From DASPJQ01 sp035299065 (lineage in GTDB: Bacteria; Bacteroidota; Bacteroidia; Flavobacteriales_D; UBA2798), in assembly GCA_035299065.1 (NCBI GenBank), contig DATGXI010000073.1:1-64000 (forward strand): DNA of 64,000 bases, given 5' to 3'. Below the pieces are notes generated by a model that saw only the letters and a program-made list of their open reading frames with translations, was not told where the DNA came from and did no database searches. Below, in pieces: positions 27,483 to 35,628 of the stretch. The translations under genes were made by a program, and so were the position numbers. Every line of letters starts with the position of its first letter. Position 1 is the first letter of the stretch.

Positions 27483-28976
27483 ATGAAAAAATTTCTTGTC
27501 AAACATATAGCCCGCCTAAGCGTAAAAAAATTAAAACGGCAACACGCAAACTCACTTGCCAACCAGGAAAAAATTATGCATTACCTGGTCAAAAAAGCCG
27601 CAACAACCGAATATGGTAAAACAAATGGCTTTGAAAAAATAAACAATTATGCTTCTTTTGTTGAACAAACGCCCCTTACCAACTACCACACCCTTGAACC
27701 ATTTATTCAACGTATACGCAAGGGCGAAAGCAATATTTTTTGGCCGGGCAAACCCGCACACATAGGAAAAACAAGTGGCACCACGGGCGATTTCAAGTAC
27801 ATTCCTATTTCCAGGGAAGCCATGCCCCACCACATCAAGGCATCGCGCAACAGCATTTTTTATTATGTAAATCAAACCGGCAAATGCAATTTTATAAACG
27901 GAAAAATGATCCTCTTGCAGGGGAGCCCAGCCCTTGAAAACGTTCACGGCATAACAACCGGGCGCCTTTCAGGTATTGTTGCCCATTACATACCCGGCTA
28001 CTTAAAAACTAACTTCCTGCCTACTTACGCAACCAATGCCTTGCCAGACTGGAACCAGAAAATAAAGGAAATTGTGAATGAAACCGTGAATGCCGACATG
28101 CGTTTGTTTGGCGGCATTACCTCGTGGATGAGCAATTACATGGAAGAACTCCTGAAAAAATCAGGTGCGCAAAACCTCTCTCAGGTATATCCAAACATAC
28201 AACTGCTTGTGCTGGCAGGAACCTCCTATGAACCATACCGACAGAAGTTTGAATTTCTTATTGGAAAACCCATTGATGTCATTGAAGCCTACTCGGCCAC
28301 CGAAGGGTTCATAGCCTACCAGGACCAACATCCCTCCCAGGGACTTTTGCTCAACACCAACGCAGGCATGTTTTACGAGTTCATTGACATGAATGAATTT
28401 GACAATGAAAATGCCAGGCGCATTTGGCTGAAAGATGTAGAACTTGAAAAAAATTATGCGCTGGTAATAAGTACAAACAGCGGACTTTTTGGCTATAAAA
28501 TTGGTGATACGGTGAAATTTGTTTCCAAAGATCCTTACCGTGTTGTTATAACCGGACGTGTCAAAGAATACATTTCGGCTTTTGGCGAGCAGGTGTACAC
28601 GCACCAAACTGACCGCGCGCTTGCCCAAACCATGCAACAAACAGGTACGGTTATAAACGAATACCACATTCACCCGGTTTTAAAACCGGGTACTGAAAAA
28701 TCACATTACAACTGGTACATTGAATTTGAAAAAACACCGCCCGATTTACAGGAATTTGAAATGCTGCTGGATAAAAACATGCATGCACAAAACATTTATT
28801 ACCGTGATTTAGTCGTAACAAACGTAATTGCAAAGGCAAAAATAGTTCCCGTGCAAAAAGGGCAATTTTATGCAGCCATGCAACAATTGGGTAAAAACGG
28901 TGAACAACATAAAATTCCCCGTTTAAGGCATGACGGTGAGTTTGCCAAATTGCTGATGGAAAGCTCAACACGCTGA
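27483..28976 (+). CDS. GH3-family acyl-adenylate/amido synthetase homologue
   Basis: A 497-residue cytoplasmic protein of the GH3 branch of the ANL adenylases. ATP motif 1 is GKTSGTTGDFKYIPIS near 95. Motif 2 is EAYSATEGFIAYQ near 269 and motif 3 is YKIGDTVKF near 337. In plants, GH3 proteins join amino acids to auxin or jasmonate through an acyl-adenylate. The bacterial homologues are common in Bacteroidota and their substrates are mostly unknown. ATG at 27483 is chosen; the frame is open for 29 codons upstream but that extension has no family counterpart. Stands alone. Confidence 0.9.
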   Translation: MKKFLVKHIARLSVKKLKRQHANSLANQEKIMHYLVKKAATTEYGKTNGFEKINNYASFVEQTPLTNYHTLEPFIQRIRKGESNIFWPGKPAHIGKTSGTTGDFKYIPISREAMPHHIKASRNSIFYYVNQTGKCNFINGKMILLQGSPALENVHGITTGRLSGIVAHYIPGYLKTNFLPTYATNALPDWNQKIKEIVNETVNADMRLFGGITSWMSNYMEELLKKSGAQNLSQVYPNIQLLVLAGTSYEPYRQKFEFLIGKPIDVIEAYSATEGFIAYQDQHPSQGLLLNTNAGMFYEFIDMNEFDNENARRIWLKDVELEKNYALVISTNSGLFGYKIGDTVKFVSKDPYRVVITGRVKEYISAFGEQVYTHQTDRALAQTMQQTGTVINEYHIHPVLKPGTEKSHYNWYIEFEKTPPDLQEFEMLLDKNMHAQNIYYRDLVVTNVIAKAKIVPVQKGQFYAAMQQLGKNGEQHKIPRLRHDGEFAKLLMESSTR

Positions 28977-29081
28977 TGGCTCTAAGCGTTCTAAAGCGAA
29001 ACGGGCATTTTTCCTATCCACCGGCTGTATTAAAACTGAACCTTTTGGCCTTTAAGGTATACTGGTTCAAAAAAACCAACC

Positions 29082-30185
29082 ATGGAGCCATTTAAAATTA
29101 CCATTGCTGAGCCCTGCCGTGAAAACTGGAACAACATGAGCCCAACTGAACAGGGGCGTTTTTGCGCGGTATGTGATAAAAGTGTGGTGGACTTCACGCA
29201 AAAATCGCCTGCTCAAATTCAATCCGTATTGCAGTACGCCAACGGTAACGTTTGCGGGCGGTTCAATTCCACCGATCTTAACCGTACGCTGGTTCCCGAA
29301 ACAGTGTCAACTCCAACCCGCAAGCTCAATACTAAATGGTTTGCCTGGATCAGCATTTTTGCTTTCCTGGGATTTTCAAAAAAAGCAGGTGCCATTCAGC
29401 AAAAAATAACTGAAAAACAAAAGCCCGGCCAAAATCGCATGCATGCAAAACAGGGTCACACACTTTTACACGGTACCGTTAAACACAGCCAAACCCTTAA
29501 AGGTATTGCCAATGTAGAAATAGAAGTTTACTCGGGCGGCAAAAAAATTGCATTTACAAAAACCATTTCAACCGGTGCCTACTGGATGAATTTACCTGAA
29601 AACAGTTTGCTTGATTTTAGTTTTGACATATCCTACAATGCCGTAAATTTTGAAGGCAAAATGCTGGAAAAAATTCCGGCTGTAAAAGAAGTAATAAAGC
29701 TGGATGTGTTAGTGAATGAAATAGCCCAGGAACAACCGTTGGGCATAGTGCATATAGAAAAAACGTTTATGGAGGTACGTGCTTATGAAGCTAAAACTGC
29801 TGTCAAAACCAACATGGTTCATTCAGTTATGGGTGGCCCAACGTACCAAAGTGTTGCATACGATGCTGTAAGAAACCACATTGATCCCGTTGACGAAAAA
29901 ACCGATTCAACGTTTATGCGTGATGAAGTTGTTGTTCCAAAAAATATTTCCATAAAAACATATCCCAACCCAACAGCCGGTTTCATCAACATTGACGTTG
30001 AAAATGCCCAGCAATTATCCATACAGATTTTTGATCTTGCCGGAAAATTAATGCACACCTCAACCTCGCGTGAAACAAAAAATGTAGTTGACATGAGCAG
30101 TTTTCCCAATGGAACGTATATTGTGCGTGTAATTAATGATGCTGATAATAAAGTGGTGCAGTCACGGGTAGTAAAAGTAAATTAG
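29082..30185 (+). CDS. T9SS cargo with N-terminal four-cysteine module
   Basis: A 367-residue protein. Residues 1-62 are a cytoplasmic-looking module with Cys12, Cys28, Cys31 and Cys58 (GRFCAVCDKSVVDFT, NVCGRF), likely a zinc ribbon. A hydrophobic segment follows at about 86-104 (WFAWISIFAFLGF). About 130-215 form a carboxypeptidase-regulatory-like sandwich (HGTVKHSQTLKGIANVEIEV). The last 75 residues are a T9SS type A sorting domain (TYPNPTAGFINIDV, PNGTYIVRVI). A sorting tail on a protein whose export signal sits behind a cysteine module is odd. The next gene encodes a close paralogue with the same four cysteine positions. Confidence 0.85.
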   Translation: MEPFKITIAEPCRENWNNMSPTEQGRFCAVCDKSVVDFTQKSPAQIQSVLQYANGNVCGRFNSTDLNRTLVPETVSTPTRKLNTKWFAWISIFAFLGFSKKAGAIQQKITEKQKPGQNRMHAKQGHTLLHGTVKHSQTLKGIANVEIEVYSGGKKIAFTKTISTGAYWMNLPENSLLDFSFDISYNAVNFEGKMLEKIPAVKEVIKLDVLVNEIAQEQPLGIVHIEKTFMEVRAYEAKTAVKTNMVHSVMGGPTYQSVAYDAVRNHIDPVDEKTDSTFMRDEVVVPKNISIKTYPNPTAGFINIDVENAQQLSIQIFDLAGKLMHTSTSRETKNVVDMSSFPNGTYIVRVINDADNKVVQSRVVKVN

Positions 30186-30280
30186 GGTATTCTTTTAGCC
30201 ACTCATAAAATTGATTTCACAAATCATTTAAAAAGGAACGCACTATTTTATCTCCAGGCTGTTTTTCTTTCACTCATAAA

Positions 30281-30327
30281 CACGAATAGCTGCCGGCTTG
30301 TTATTGGTGTTATTTGTGTTATTCGTG
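30281..30327. repeat. three tandem 9-mers with an inverted copy
   Basis: ttattggtg, ttatttgtg and ttattcgtg follow each other without gap at 30301-30327. The last eight bases pair with cacgaata at 30281-30288. The set lies in the 211-base gap between the two paralogous T9SS genes and may be an operator array or a processing hairpin. Confidence 0.4.
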
Positions 30328-30396
30328 CGTTCTTTAGTATATCTCATTGAACCAATCGTGTACTAACGCATACAGGTACATAAATGACCCAAAGCA

Positions 30397-31557
30397 ATGA
30401 ACAATTTTAAAATTTCCATCCCAAATCCCTGTAATGAAAGCTGGGATAATATGACTCCCACCGGCAATGGCCGCCATTGTGAAACTTGCAATAAAACAGT
30501 TGTGGATTTTACAAAAAAATCGGCCCAGGAAATTTCAACCTACCTTAACAATGCTGAGGCAAAAATATGCGGTCGCTTTAAAGCCGCCCATGTATACCAG
30601 CCAACCGTTATTGATGCCTCGCAAAATTACATTAAGCCAAGCTGGTTTCGTTCACGGTGGATGGCCATGTTTACCCTTGTTTCATTTGTGAGTTTCGGAA
30701 AAAAGTCACACGCACAACTGGTGGGCCAGGCAATGGTAAATAAAACAACGCCTGTTGAAGAAGAAAAATCCAATGTTAAACAAACCTCAACCGTTATTCA
30801 CGGGTGGATAAAAAATTCGGCAACCAAAAAAGGTGTTTCCGAAGTGGAGATACGCATTTACTCGGGTGGCAAAGAAATAGCTTACAGTACCAGTTTTACC
30901 AATGGCAGTTATTTTATAACGGTTCCGCCACAACACATATACGACTTTAAAATTGATTTGGAATACAACAGCGCCACCTATAAAGCCCAGGTTTTAAAAG
31001 ATCTTCCCGTAAATAAAGACCGTATAAAATGCGATGTAAATCTTGTAAGCTTTACCGCTCCTGCAGGTTTGTCATGTGAACTTCGTGAGTCTATTGGTGA
31101 AGTTGTTGAACCTGAATATTATCCGGTACGTGAAATAGCCACCATGGGTGAACCTGTAAGGGACAAAACAACTGAAATTTCCAAAAAAATGACAACCACC
31201 ACGCAAGTGGCACCCTTGTTGCATAACGATTCTTTAATGAATATAACGACAACATATAACGTGGAAAAGATTGATACCAATACTATACCCCTAACTATAA
31301 CTACTTCCAGTGCCGATTTTAAAGTGACAGCTTACCCTAATCCAGGTCCCGGTTTATTCAATTTCAAAATTGATAACAGTGAAAAAAATGAAATTTTTAT
31401 TTTCAACCTTGAAGGTAAATTGGTTGCAAGTAAAAAAACAAATGCATCGCTTGAAACAATTGACATTACCAACCAGCCAAACGGTACCTATGTGGTACGC
31501 GTGGTTAGTATGACCCAAAACAAGGTCAAACAAATTAAAGTGGTAAAGGCAAATTGA
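30397..31557 (+). CDS. T9SS cargo with N-terminal four-cysteine module (paralogue)
   Basis: A 386-residue paralogue of the preceding protein. Cys12, Cys28, Cys31 and Cys58 are at identical positions (GRHCETCNKTVVDFT, KICGRF). The hydrophobic segment WMAMFTLVSFVSFGKKSHAQ at about 88-107 looks like a signal peptide with its own SHAQ cleavage site. The sandwich domain (HGWIKNSATKKGVSEVEIRI), a variable threonine-rich part and the T9SS tail (AYPNPGPGLFNFKI, PNGTYVVRVV) follow. The pair arose by tandem duplication; the cysteine module and tail are better kept than the middle. How it is routed from cytoplasm to T9SS is unclear. Confidence 0.85.
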   Translation: MNNFKISIPNPCNESWDNMTPTGNGRHCETCNKTVVDFTKKSAQEISTYLNNAEAKICGRFKAAHVYQPTVIDASQNYIKPSWFRSRWMAMFTLVSFVSFGKKSHAQLVGQAMVNKTTPVEEEKSNVKQTSTVIHGWIKNSATKKGVSEVEIRIYSGGKEIAYSTSFTNGSYFITVPPQHIYDFKIDLEYNSATYKAQVLKDLPVNKDRIKCDVNLVSFTAPAGLSCELRESIGEVVEPEYYPVREIATMGEPVRDKTTEISKKMTTTTQVAPLLHNDSLMNITTTYNVEKIDTNTIPLTITTSSADFKVTAYPNPGPGLFNFKIDNSEKNEIFIFNLEGKLVASKKTNASLETIDITNQPNGTYVVRVVSMTQNKVKQIKVVKAN

Positions 31558-31860
31558 GTTTAAATTCAGGTCAATTCTCAGGAAATAATTTAACTCCCTG
31601 CACCAATCCTGTTTTGTTTAAAACAGGCACAAACCGGTTAACCAGGCTACAACAAGGTTTTAGTTTTGGCTAATTATATGATTTTTAGCAGGTTGATTTG
31701 GTTAACGCACTGGTTTACCCACCACATTTGGCAGGCAGGCACAGGGTAACCTTATTCACCTTAGGGCGTTAGAATTATTCCTAACAACCGCACATCTTTA
31801 CCCATAATTTCCTATCTTGAGTACCCTTAATTACGCAAACACTAAAACCAGCATAACAAA
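31558..31860. other. intergenic region rich in short palindromes
   Basis: No gene recognised. A perfect 8-bp hairpin, cctgtttt/aaaacagg with loop gttt, lies at 31608-31627, 51 bases past the upstream stop. It has no T-run, so it is at best an RNA 3'-end stabiliser. A weaker pair, ggtttaccc at 31712-31720 and gggtaacc at 31744-31751, follows. The promoter of the 52-residue lipoprotein must lie near the right end. Confidence 0.4.
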
Positions 31861-32019
31861 ATGAACTCAAACAAATCAAAAAAAGCTACACTGCGTATTG
31901 CCGCCCTGGTAGCAGGTCTTATGGTAATGCTAGCCAGTTGCGGTCACGGTGGTGGCGGTTGTGGCGCTTATGGCAACCCTAAAACCAGCCATACCAGTGC
32001 CGAGCACATGGCTGAGTAG
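31861..32019 (+). CDS. 52-residue lipoprotein with glycine-rich start
   Basis: A very small gene. The product has a basic start (MNSNKSKKATLR) and a hydrophobic stretch ending in VMLASC, a good lipobox with Cys27 lipidated. The mature peptide is only 26 residues: CGHGGGGCGAYGN, then a His/Ser-rich tail. A second cysteine and two histidines could bind metal. The next gene encodes a NicO-like membrane protein with a His cluster, which fits a metal-related role, but this is inference. The clear signal peptide and ATG with an A-rich leader make it a real gene. Confidence 0.7.
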   Translation: MNSNKSKKATLRIAALVAGLMVMLASCGHGGGGCGAYGNPKTSHTSAEHMAE

Positions 32020-32133
32020 GCCTACTGCTTCCCAATTACAATTAATACCTTACCTTTGCGGCAATTAATTGCTGCTGGTTTCCTGCGTACACATTTTTTT
32101 GTGTAACGGTTTAATCTGTAGCCAACGTTTACC

Positions 32134-32751
32134 ATGGCTCAATTACTCACGTCAACATTTATACTTAGTTTGCTGCACGCGCTAATTCCAAGCCATTGGA
32201 TGCCCATTGTTACCATTTCCCGCATACTTAAATGGACACATGGCAAAACTATACGCACAACCATTATTGCTTCACTTGCACATTGCTTAAGTACCATTTT
32301 ACTGGGTGTAATAATTGCCTTAAGCGGTAAATTAATAAGTGAGCAGGTTGAAATGTTTACCGACCTTATTGCGCCCATAATACTTGTTGTACTGGGTTTA
32401 TGGATCATTGTTAAGCACAGCCGCCACAAACATTTTCATTTGCATCTGGATGAAAACTTACCAGTCGAAAATCAGCGCAAACTACTGTTCACCATTTTAC
32501 TTGCCATGTTTTTGTCACCTTGTTTGGAAATTGAAGCGCTTTTTGTAAGCGCAGGCACACAAGGTTGGTGGATGGTGGGCGCCATGGCCCTAACCTATTT
32601 GGTGGTTACCACCATTGGCATGGTGTTGTGGATGAGCCTTGCCTTAAAAGGTCTCAAAAAATTAAACTCGCATAAAATTGAGCACAATGCCGGTTTAATT
32701 TCCGGTTTGGTTTTAATTCTTACAGGCGTTGTTTCGTACTTTTTGCATTAA
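32134..32751 (+). CDS. NicO-like polytopic membrane protein
   Basis: A 205-residue inner-membrane protein with about six helices. The first helix carries LLHALIPSHWMPIV, which has the spacing of the HX4DH metal motif of nickel/cobalt permeases but with Ser for Asp. The loop after the third helix has RHKHFHLHLDE, a cluster of four histidines. Later helices include LLAMFLSPCLEIEALF. This fits a metal-ion exporter or importer of the NicO/UreH-like group, with the metal unknown. The small His/Cys-bearing lipoprotein gene lies 114 bases upstream on the same strand. Confidence 0.65.
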   Translation: MAQLLTSTFILSLLHALIPSHWMPIVTISRILKWTHGKTIRTTIIASLAHCLSTILLGVIIALSGKLISEQVEMFTDLIAPIILVVLGLWIIVKHSRHKHFHLHLDENLPVENQRKLLFTILLAMFLSPCLEIEALFVSAGTQGWWMVGAMALTYLVVTTIGMVLWMSLALKGLKKLNSHKIEHNAGLISGLVLILTGVVSYFLH

Positions 32752-32796
32752 TAAAAATTATTCTATTTTAGTTATTAAGCCTTTTATTTGGCGGCC

Positions 32797-32856
32797 CCTT
32801 TTCAATTCATGGTTTATAATTAAAAATCATGAATGGTAAATCATGAATTGAAAAGG
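32797..32856. repeat. 15-bp perfect inverted repeat
   Basis: ccttttcaattcatg at 32797-32811 and its exact complement at 32842-32856 enclose a 30-base loop. It abuts the conserved left flank of the intergenic repeat that starts at 32857. No T-run follows on either strand. Confidence 0.6.
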
Positions 32857-32966
32857 CCGGGCTATTCACTACAAGTCCTCACCTAAAAAACAAAGCCCAG
32901 TCCTTAGGAACCGAAGGATCTGCTTTGTTTTTTAAGGCTCCGGGCTTTTCGTTTCTATCCCTGGCC
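32857..32966 (+). repeat. intergenic repeat element, copy 1
   Basis: A 110-base unit in three parts. Flank A is 27 bases (32857-32883, starting ccgggctattcac). The centre is a 13-bp palindrome, taaaaaacaaagc at 32884-32896 with gctttgtttttta at 32922-32934, and can act as a terminator. Flank B is 31 bases (32936-32966, containing ccgggcttttcgtttc). Copy 2 at 35457-35563 is inverted and keeps both flanks with one mismatch each, but has a different central palindrome. It resembles intergenic hairpin repeats seen in other Bacteroidota; function unknown. Confidence 0.85.
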
Positions 32967-33016
32967 GGGTATCATTTCAAAAAAGCAAATTCCGTGAATT
33001 CCATAAAAACATTCGT

Positions 33017-33024
33017 TATATTTG
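33017..33024 (+). promoter_or_regulatory. candidate -7 box
   Basis: TATATTTG matches TAnnTTTG exactly and ends 11 bases before the ATG at 33036, predicting a very short leader. No clear -33 element. Confidence 0.45.
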
Positions 33025-33035
33025 AAAGTACTGTT

Positions 33036-33536
33036 ATGAAAAAAATTGCTTGCATACTTATACTTTTTTTATTGGCCCCGCATGTAAATGCGCAAACGCC
33101 AGCTATAACACAAGCCATAAAAAATAAACCCGCTTATTTACTAACCATCACTACCTTGAATCATGCTGAACGTGTTTTCAAAGGTATATTGTATTATGCA
33201 TTAACAAATAATGAGTTGACCATTCGCAGACAAAATTTTCCTGGAAATAGTGACACGTTGTTGTTTTCAAAAAAAACCGATGCTCTAATCATTGAAAAAA
33301 TAAAAAACATGCAGTTTGATAATTTAGACAGTCTTTACATAAATAATTGCGTAATGCTTACCAGTGGTAATGAGTATTTTATTTCAATAACCAACGCCAC
33401 CGTAAGCAAAAAGATTTCATTGCATCATTATTATCACATGCAGGTTGAAAAACTGGTAAACGAAGTAAATAAACTGGTTCCTGCTGAATTTAAAATTAAT
33501 TACCTGAAAAGTGAAACAAAACAGAATTGTAAATAA
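33036..33536 (+). CDS. small secreted protein of unknown function
   Basis: A 166-residue exported protein with a signal peptide (MKKIACILILFLLAPHVNAQ). ATG at 33036 is chosen. The frame is open farther upstream, but that part translates the intergenic repeat and a promoter box. The mature part is helical and strand mixed, with KGILYYALTNNELTIRRQNF and HHYYHMQVEKLVNEVNKLVP; no family recognised. It lies between the repeat and holB, which is convergent with it. Confidence 0.65.
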   Translation: MKKIACILILFLLAPHVNAQTPAITQAIKNKPAYLLTITTLNHAERVFKGILYYALTNNELTIRRQNFPGNSDTLLFSKKTDALIIEKIKNMQFDNLDSLYINNCVMLTSGNEYFISITNATVSKKISLHHYYHMQVEKLVNEVNKLVPAEFKINYLKSETKQNCK

Positions 33537-33575
33537 AAACAGTGCTTGTTGTGTTAAGCAGGTGTTGAAACTGCA

Positions 33576-34703
33576 CTAAGCCGCGTATTTCAATTTCAGT
33601 AACCGCATCAACTTCATTGATAAATTAAAGAAAATTAATTTACCATTGCCGTTGCGCTCAATGTGGTAATAGGCTTTATTAAACTCTTCGTGTATTTGTG
33701 AAATGTTTTGCCCCATAACAAACGGTGCAAACTTTTGCATGAATTCCCTTTCCTCGCCAATTAAATTTACCAGCTCGCCATTGGTATAATGCAATACCAC
33801 ACATTGCCTGTAAATTTGCAATCCGTAATGCAAAAAGTTTTTTTGGTTCTCACGTCCGGCCGCTGCAATTTCCTCCACCCAATCCATCATAGCCAGCACA
33901 TCATTCTTATAACATATTTGCATCCATTTTCTGAACATGTGCAAGTTGCCACTGGCGTCATGGCTCTCGGTCAGCAACCGGTGAGCTTCAACAATGTTGC
34001 CTTCACTTACAGCTGATATGGTGGCTGCTGTTTCAGCATTTGCTTTCATGCCATTGGTTAAAAAGCTGCGCACATCCTCATCGGTCAGCCTGGGTATTTT
34101 TATAATTTGCGTACGTGACAGTATGGTTGGCAAAAGGCCTTCCTGGTTTTCACACACCAGTAAAAACAGGGTAAACTCAGGTGGTTCCTCCAGTATTTTT
34201 AGCAGTTTGTTGGCCGTGGTGGTATTCATGTATTCAGCCATCCAAATAATCATGATTTTGTAACCACCTTCATATGATTTTAAGGCAAGCCTGCTTAAAA
34301 TACCTGTTGCTTCCTTTACGCCAATTTGCGGTTGTTTGTTTTCGTCAGCGTGGTAATGGGTCCAGTGCTGCAGGTTCATGTACGGAAATTCGTTGAAACA
34401 ATCCCTGAACTTTTTTATAACCTCATCGCTCACATCAGCCTCACTGGCCACAAACGGGAAGGAGAAATGAAGGTCGGGGTGCGACAGGTTTTTTATTTTC
34501 ATACACGAGGGGCATTGCCCGCAGGCATCATGCTCCTGTTTATTGCTGCATAAAATAAATTGTGCATAGGCAATGGCCAGCAACAATGAGCCGCTGCCCT
34601 CAGGACCCAAAAACAACTGGGCGTGGCTTACACGGTTCTCGTTTACCGAGCGTATTAAACGGTTTTTTACCGCTTCCTGGCCTATGATCTGGCTAAACAA
34701 CAC
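33576..34703 (-). CDS. holB: DNA polymerase III subunit delta'
   Basis: A 375-residue AAA+ clamp-loader subunit. It starts MLFSQIIGQEAVKNRLI. The P-loop GPEGSGS at 33-39 lacks the usual lysine, as expected for delta', which does not hydrolyse ATP. The zinc module is Cys52, Cys61, Cys64 and Cys67 in the classic C-x8-C-x2-C-x2-C spacing. Then come KIMIIWMAEYMN, NKLLKILEEPPEFTLFLLV and the SRTQ sensor (SRC motif). It pairs with delta and the DnaX subunits to load the sliding clamp. The last 150 residues form the collar domain. No operon partner is visible. Confidence 0.93.
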   Translation of the reverse strand: MLFSQIIGQEAVKNRLIRSVNENRVSHAQLFLGPEGSGSLLLAIAYAQFILCSNKQEHDACGQCPSCMKIKNLSHPDLHFSFPFVASEADVSDEVIKKFRDCFNEFPYMNLQHWTHYHADENKQPQIGVKEATGILSRLALKSYEGGYKIMIIWMAEYMNTTTANKLLKILEEPPEFTLFLLVCENQEGLLPTILSRTQIIKIPRLTDEDVRSFLTNGMKANAETAATISAVSEGNIVEAHRLLTESHDASGNLHMFRKWMQICYKNDVLAMMDWVEEIAAAGRENQKNFLHYGLQIYRQCVVLHYTNGELVNLIGEEREFMQKFAPFVMGQNISQIHEEFNKAYYHIERNGNGKLIFFNLSMKLMRLLKLKYAA

Positions 34704-34745
34704 TGTGTACGAATATATTGTTTTTATTGAGCGGGGTTTTCAAAA

Positions 34746-34935
34746 GTAATTCACTCTTTTAACCACAGAGGAACCGAAGACTAAACGCAAAGGGCGCAAA
34801 GACATATAAAAGGGCCGCTAAGTAACTCGCTGTTTTAACCACAGAGGAACCAAAGAATAACCCGCAGAGGGCCCTGAGACATAAAAAAAAGGTGGCGCCA
34901 GGTACCCCGCTCTTTAACATGCAGGAGGGCGCAAG
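34746..34935. repeat. three degenerate tandem repeats of about 76-80 bases
   Basis: Units begin at 34746, 34822 and 34902, each with a gta-start followed by a T-run and, in the first two, ttttaaccacagaggaacc. The third is shortened (tctttaacatgcaggaggg). The region lies between divergent holB and the 35015 gene. Similar ccacagagg repeats are common between genes in environmental bacteria. No coding frame is kept. Confidence 0.7.
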
Positions 34936-34998
34936 TGATTCCATTAACGGGTATATACCGTGCTAACCTTATAGTTTTTATGAGGTTAAATTATTTGC

Positions 34999-35006
34999 TA
35001 TTTTTG
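34999..35006 (+). promoter_or_regulatory. candidate -7 box
   Basis: TATTTTTG matches TAnnTTTG and ends 8 bases before the ATG at 35015. It would give an almost leaderless message. Confidence 0.4.
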
Positions 35007-35014
35007 AACTGTTT

Positions 35015-35449
35015 ATGAAGGAAATTAAGGTTAACGGCAACCGTAAATTATACCATGTGCCTTGTGCCAGCCAGGCCAGTGCCATTGAGGGGTTGAAAGG
35101 AAAAAACTGGTGTGCACTTATTTACTTTGACAAATTCAGCGCTAAAACAAATAAGGCATTGATAAAAACCATTGTTGATGCTGAACCTTTGTTTGTATAC
35201 TGTGTGTGCAGCAATTTTAATGATTTGGAAGAAATGGTGGTGGATGAGCTTTGCACAAAATTTGTTGATTTGGACGAGGAGCATGACGATGTGGCCACGC
35301 CACTCACCTTTGCCGACAATGATATAAAAGGCGCCATCAAATTTTGTTTGGAAAGTGCTTTTCACGATGAAAAAGAAATTGAGGAGGTGTATGTGCTAGA
35401 TGGTGGTGAACATGAATTGAATGCTGAGGTATTTGAATTCTTAAACTAA
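35015..35449 (+). CDS. acidic cytoplasmic protein of unknown function
   Basis: A 144-residue soluble acidic protein. The central part reads NWCALIYFDKFSAKTNKAL, then AEPLFVYCVCSNFNDLEEM, then VDELCTKFVDLDEEHDD. This is a Rossmann-like alternation of strands and helices. The strand with paired cysteines followed by NDLEEM recalls a small uncharacterised DUF family, which I cannot name with certainty. No signal peptide. The stop lies seven bases before the inverted repeat copy, which may act as its terminator. Confidence 0.6.
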   Translation: MKEIKVNGNRKLYHVPCASQASAIEGLKGKNWCALIYFDKFSAKTNKALIKTIVDAEPLFVYCVCSNFNDLEEMVVDELCTKFVDLDEEHDDVATPLTFADNDIKGAIKFCLESAFHDEKEIEEVYVLDGGEHELNAEVFEFLN

Positions 35450-35456
35450 ATTTTTG

Positions 35457-35563
35457 GGCCAGGGATAGAAACGAAAAGCCCGGAACCTTAAATTTGAGTG
35501 CGCTTCTTGTTGCCTCACGAAAGCACTCAAATTTAAGGTGAGGACTTGCAGTGAATAGCCCGG
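35457..35563 (-). repeat. intergenic repeat element, copy 2 (inverted)
   Basis: The same unit as at 32857-32966 on the opposite strand. Flank B occupies 35457-35487, flank A 35537-35563, each with one mismatch to copy 1. The centre is a 14-bp perfect palindrome, ttaaatttgagtgc at 35488-35501 with gcactcaaatttaa at 35523-35536. Its sequence is unrelated to the centre of copy 1. The two copies bracket a 2.5-kb segment with holB. Confidence 0.85.
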
Positions 35564-35628
35564 TGCCAAACAACAAAACAACTATTTTATAAAGCTGAAA
35601 AGTTTTTTGTTTGGCAGGCCCCCTAAAA

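Noticed and set aside
32925..33035. N-terminal extension of the secreted protein at 33036
   Set aside because: It reads through repeat flank B and a promoter box; the signal peptide begins at 33036.
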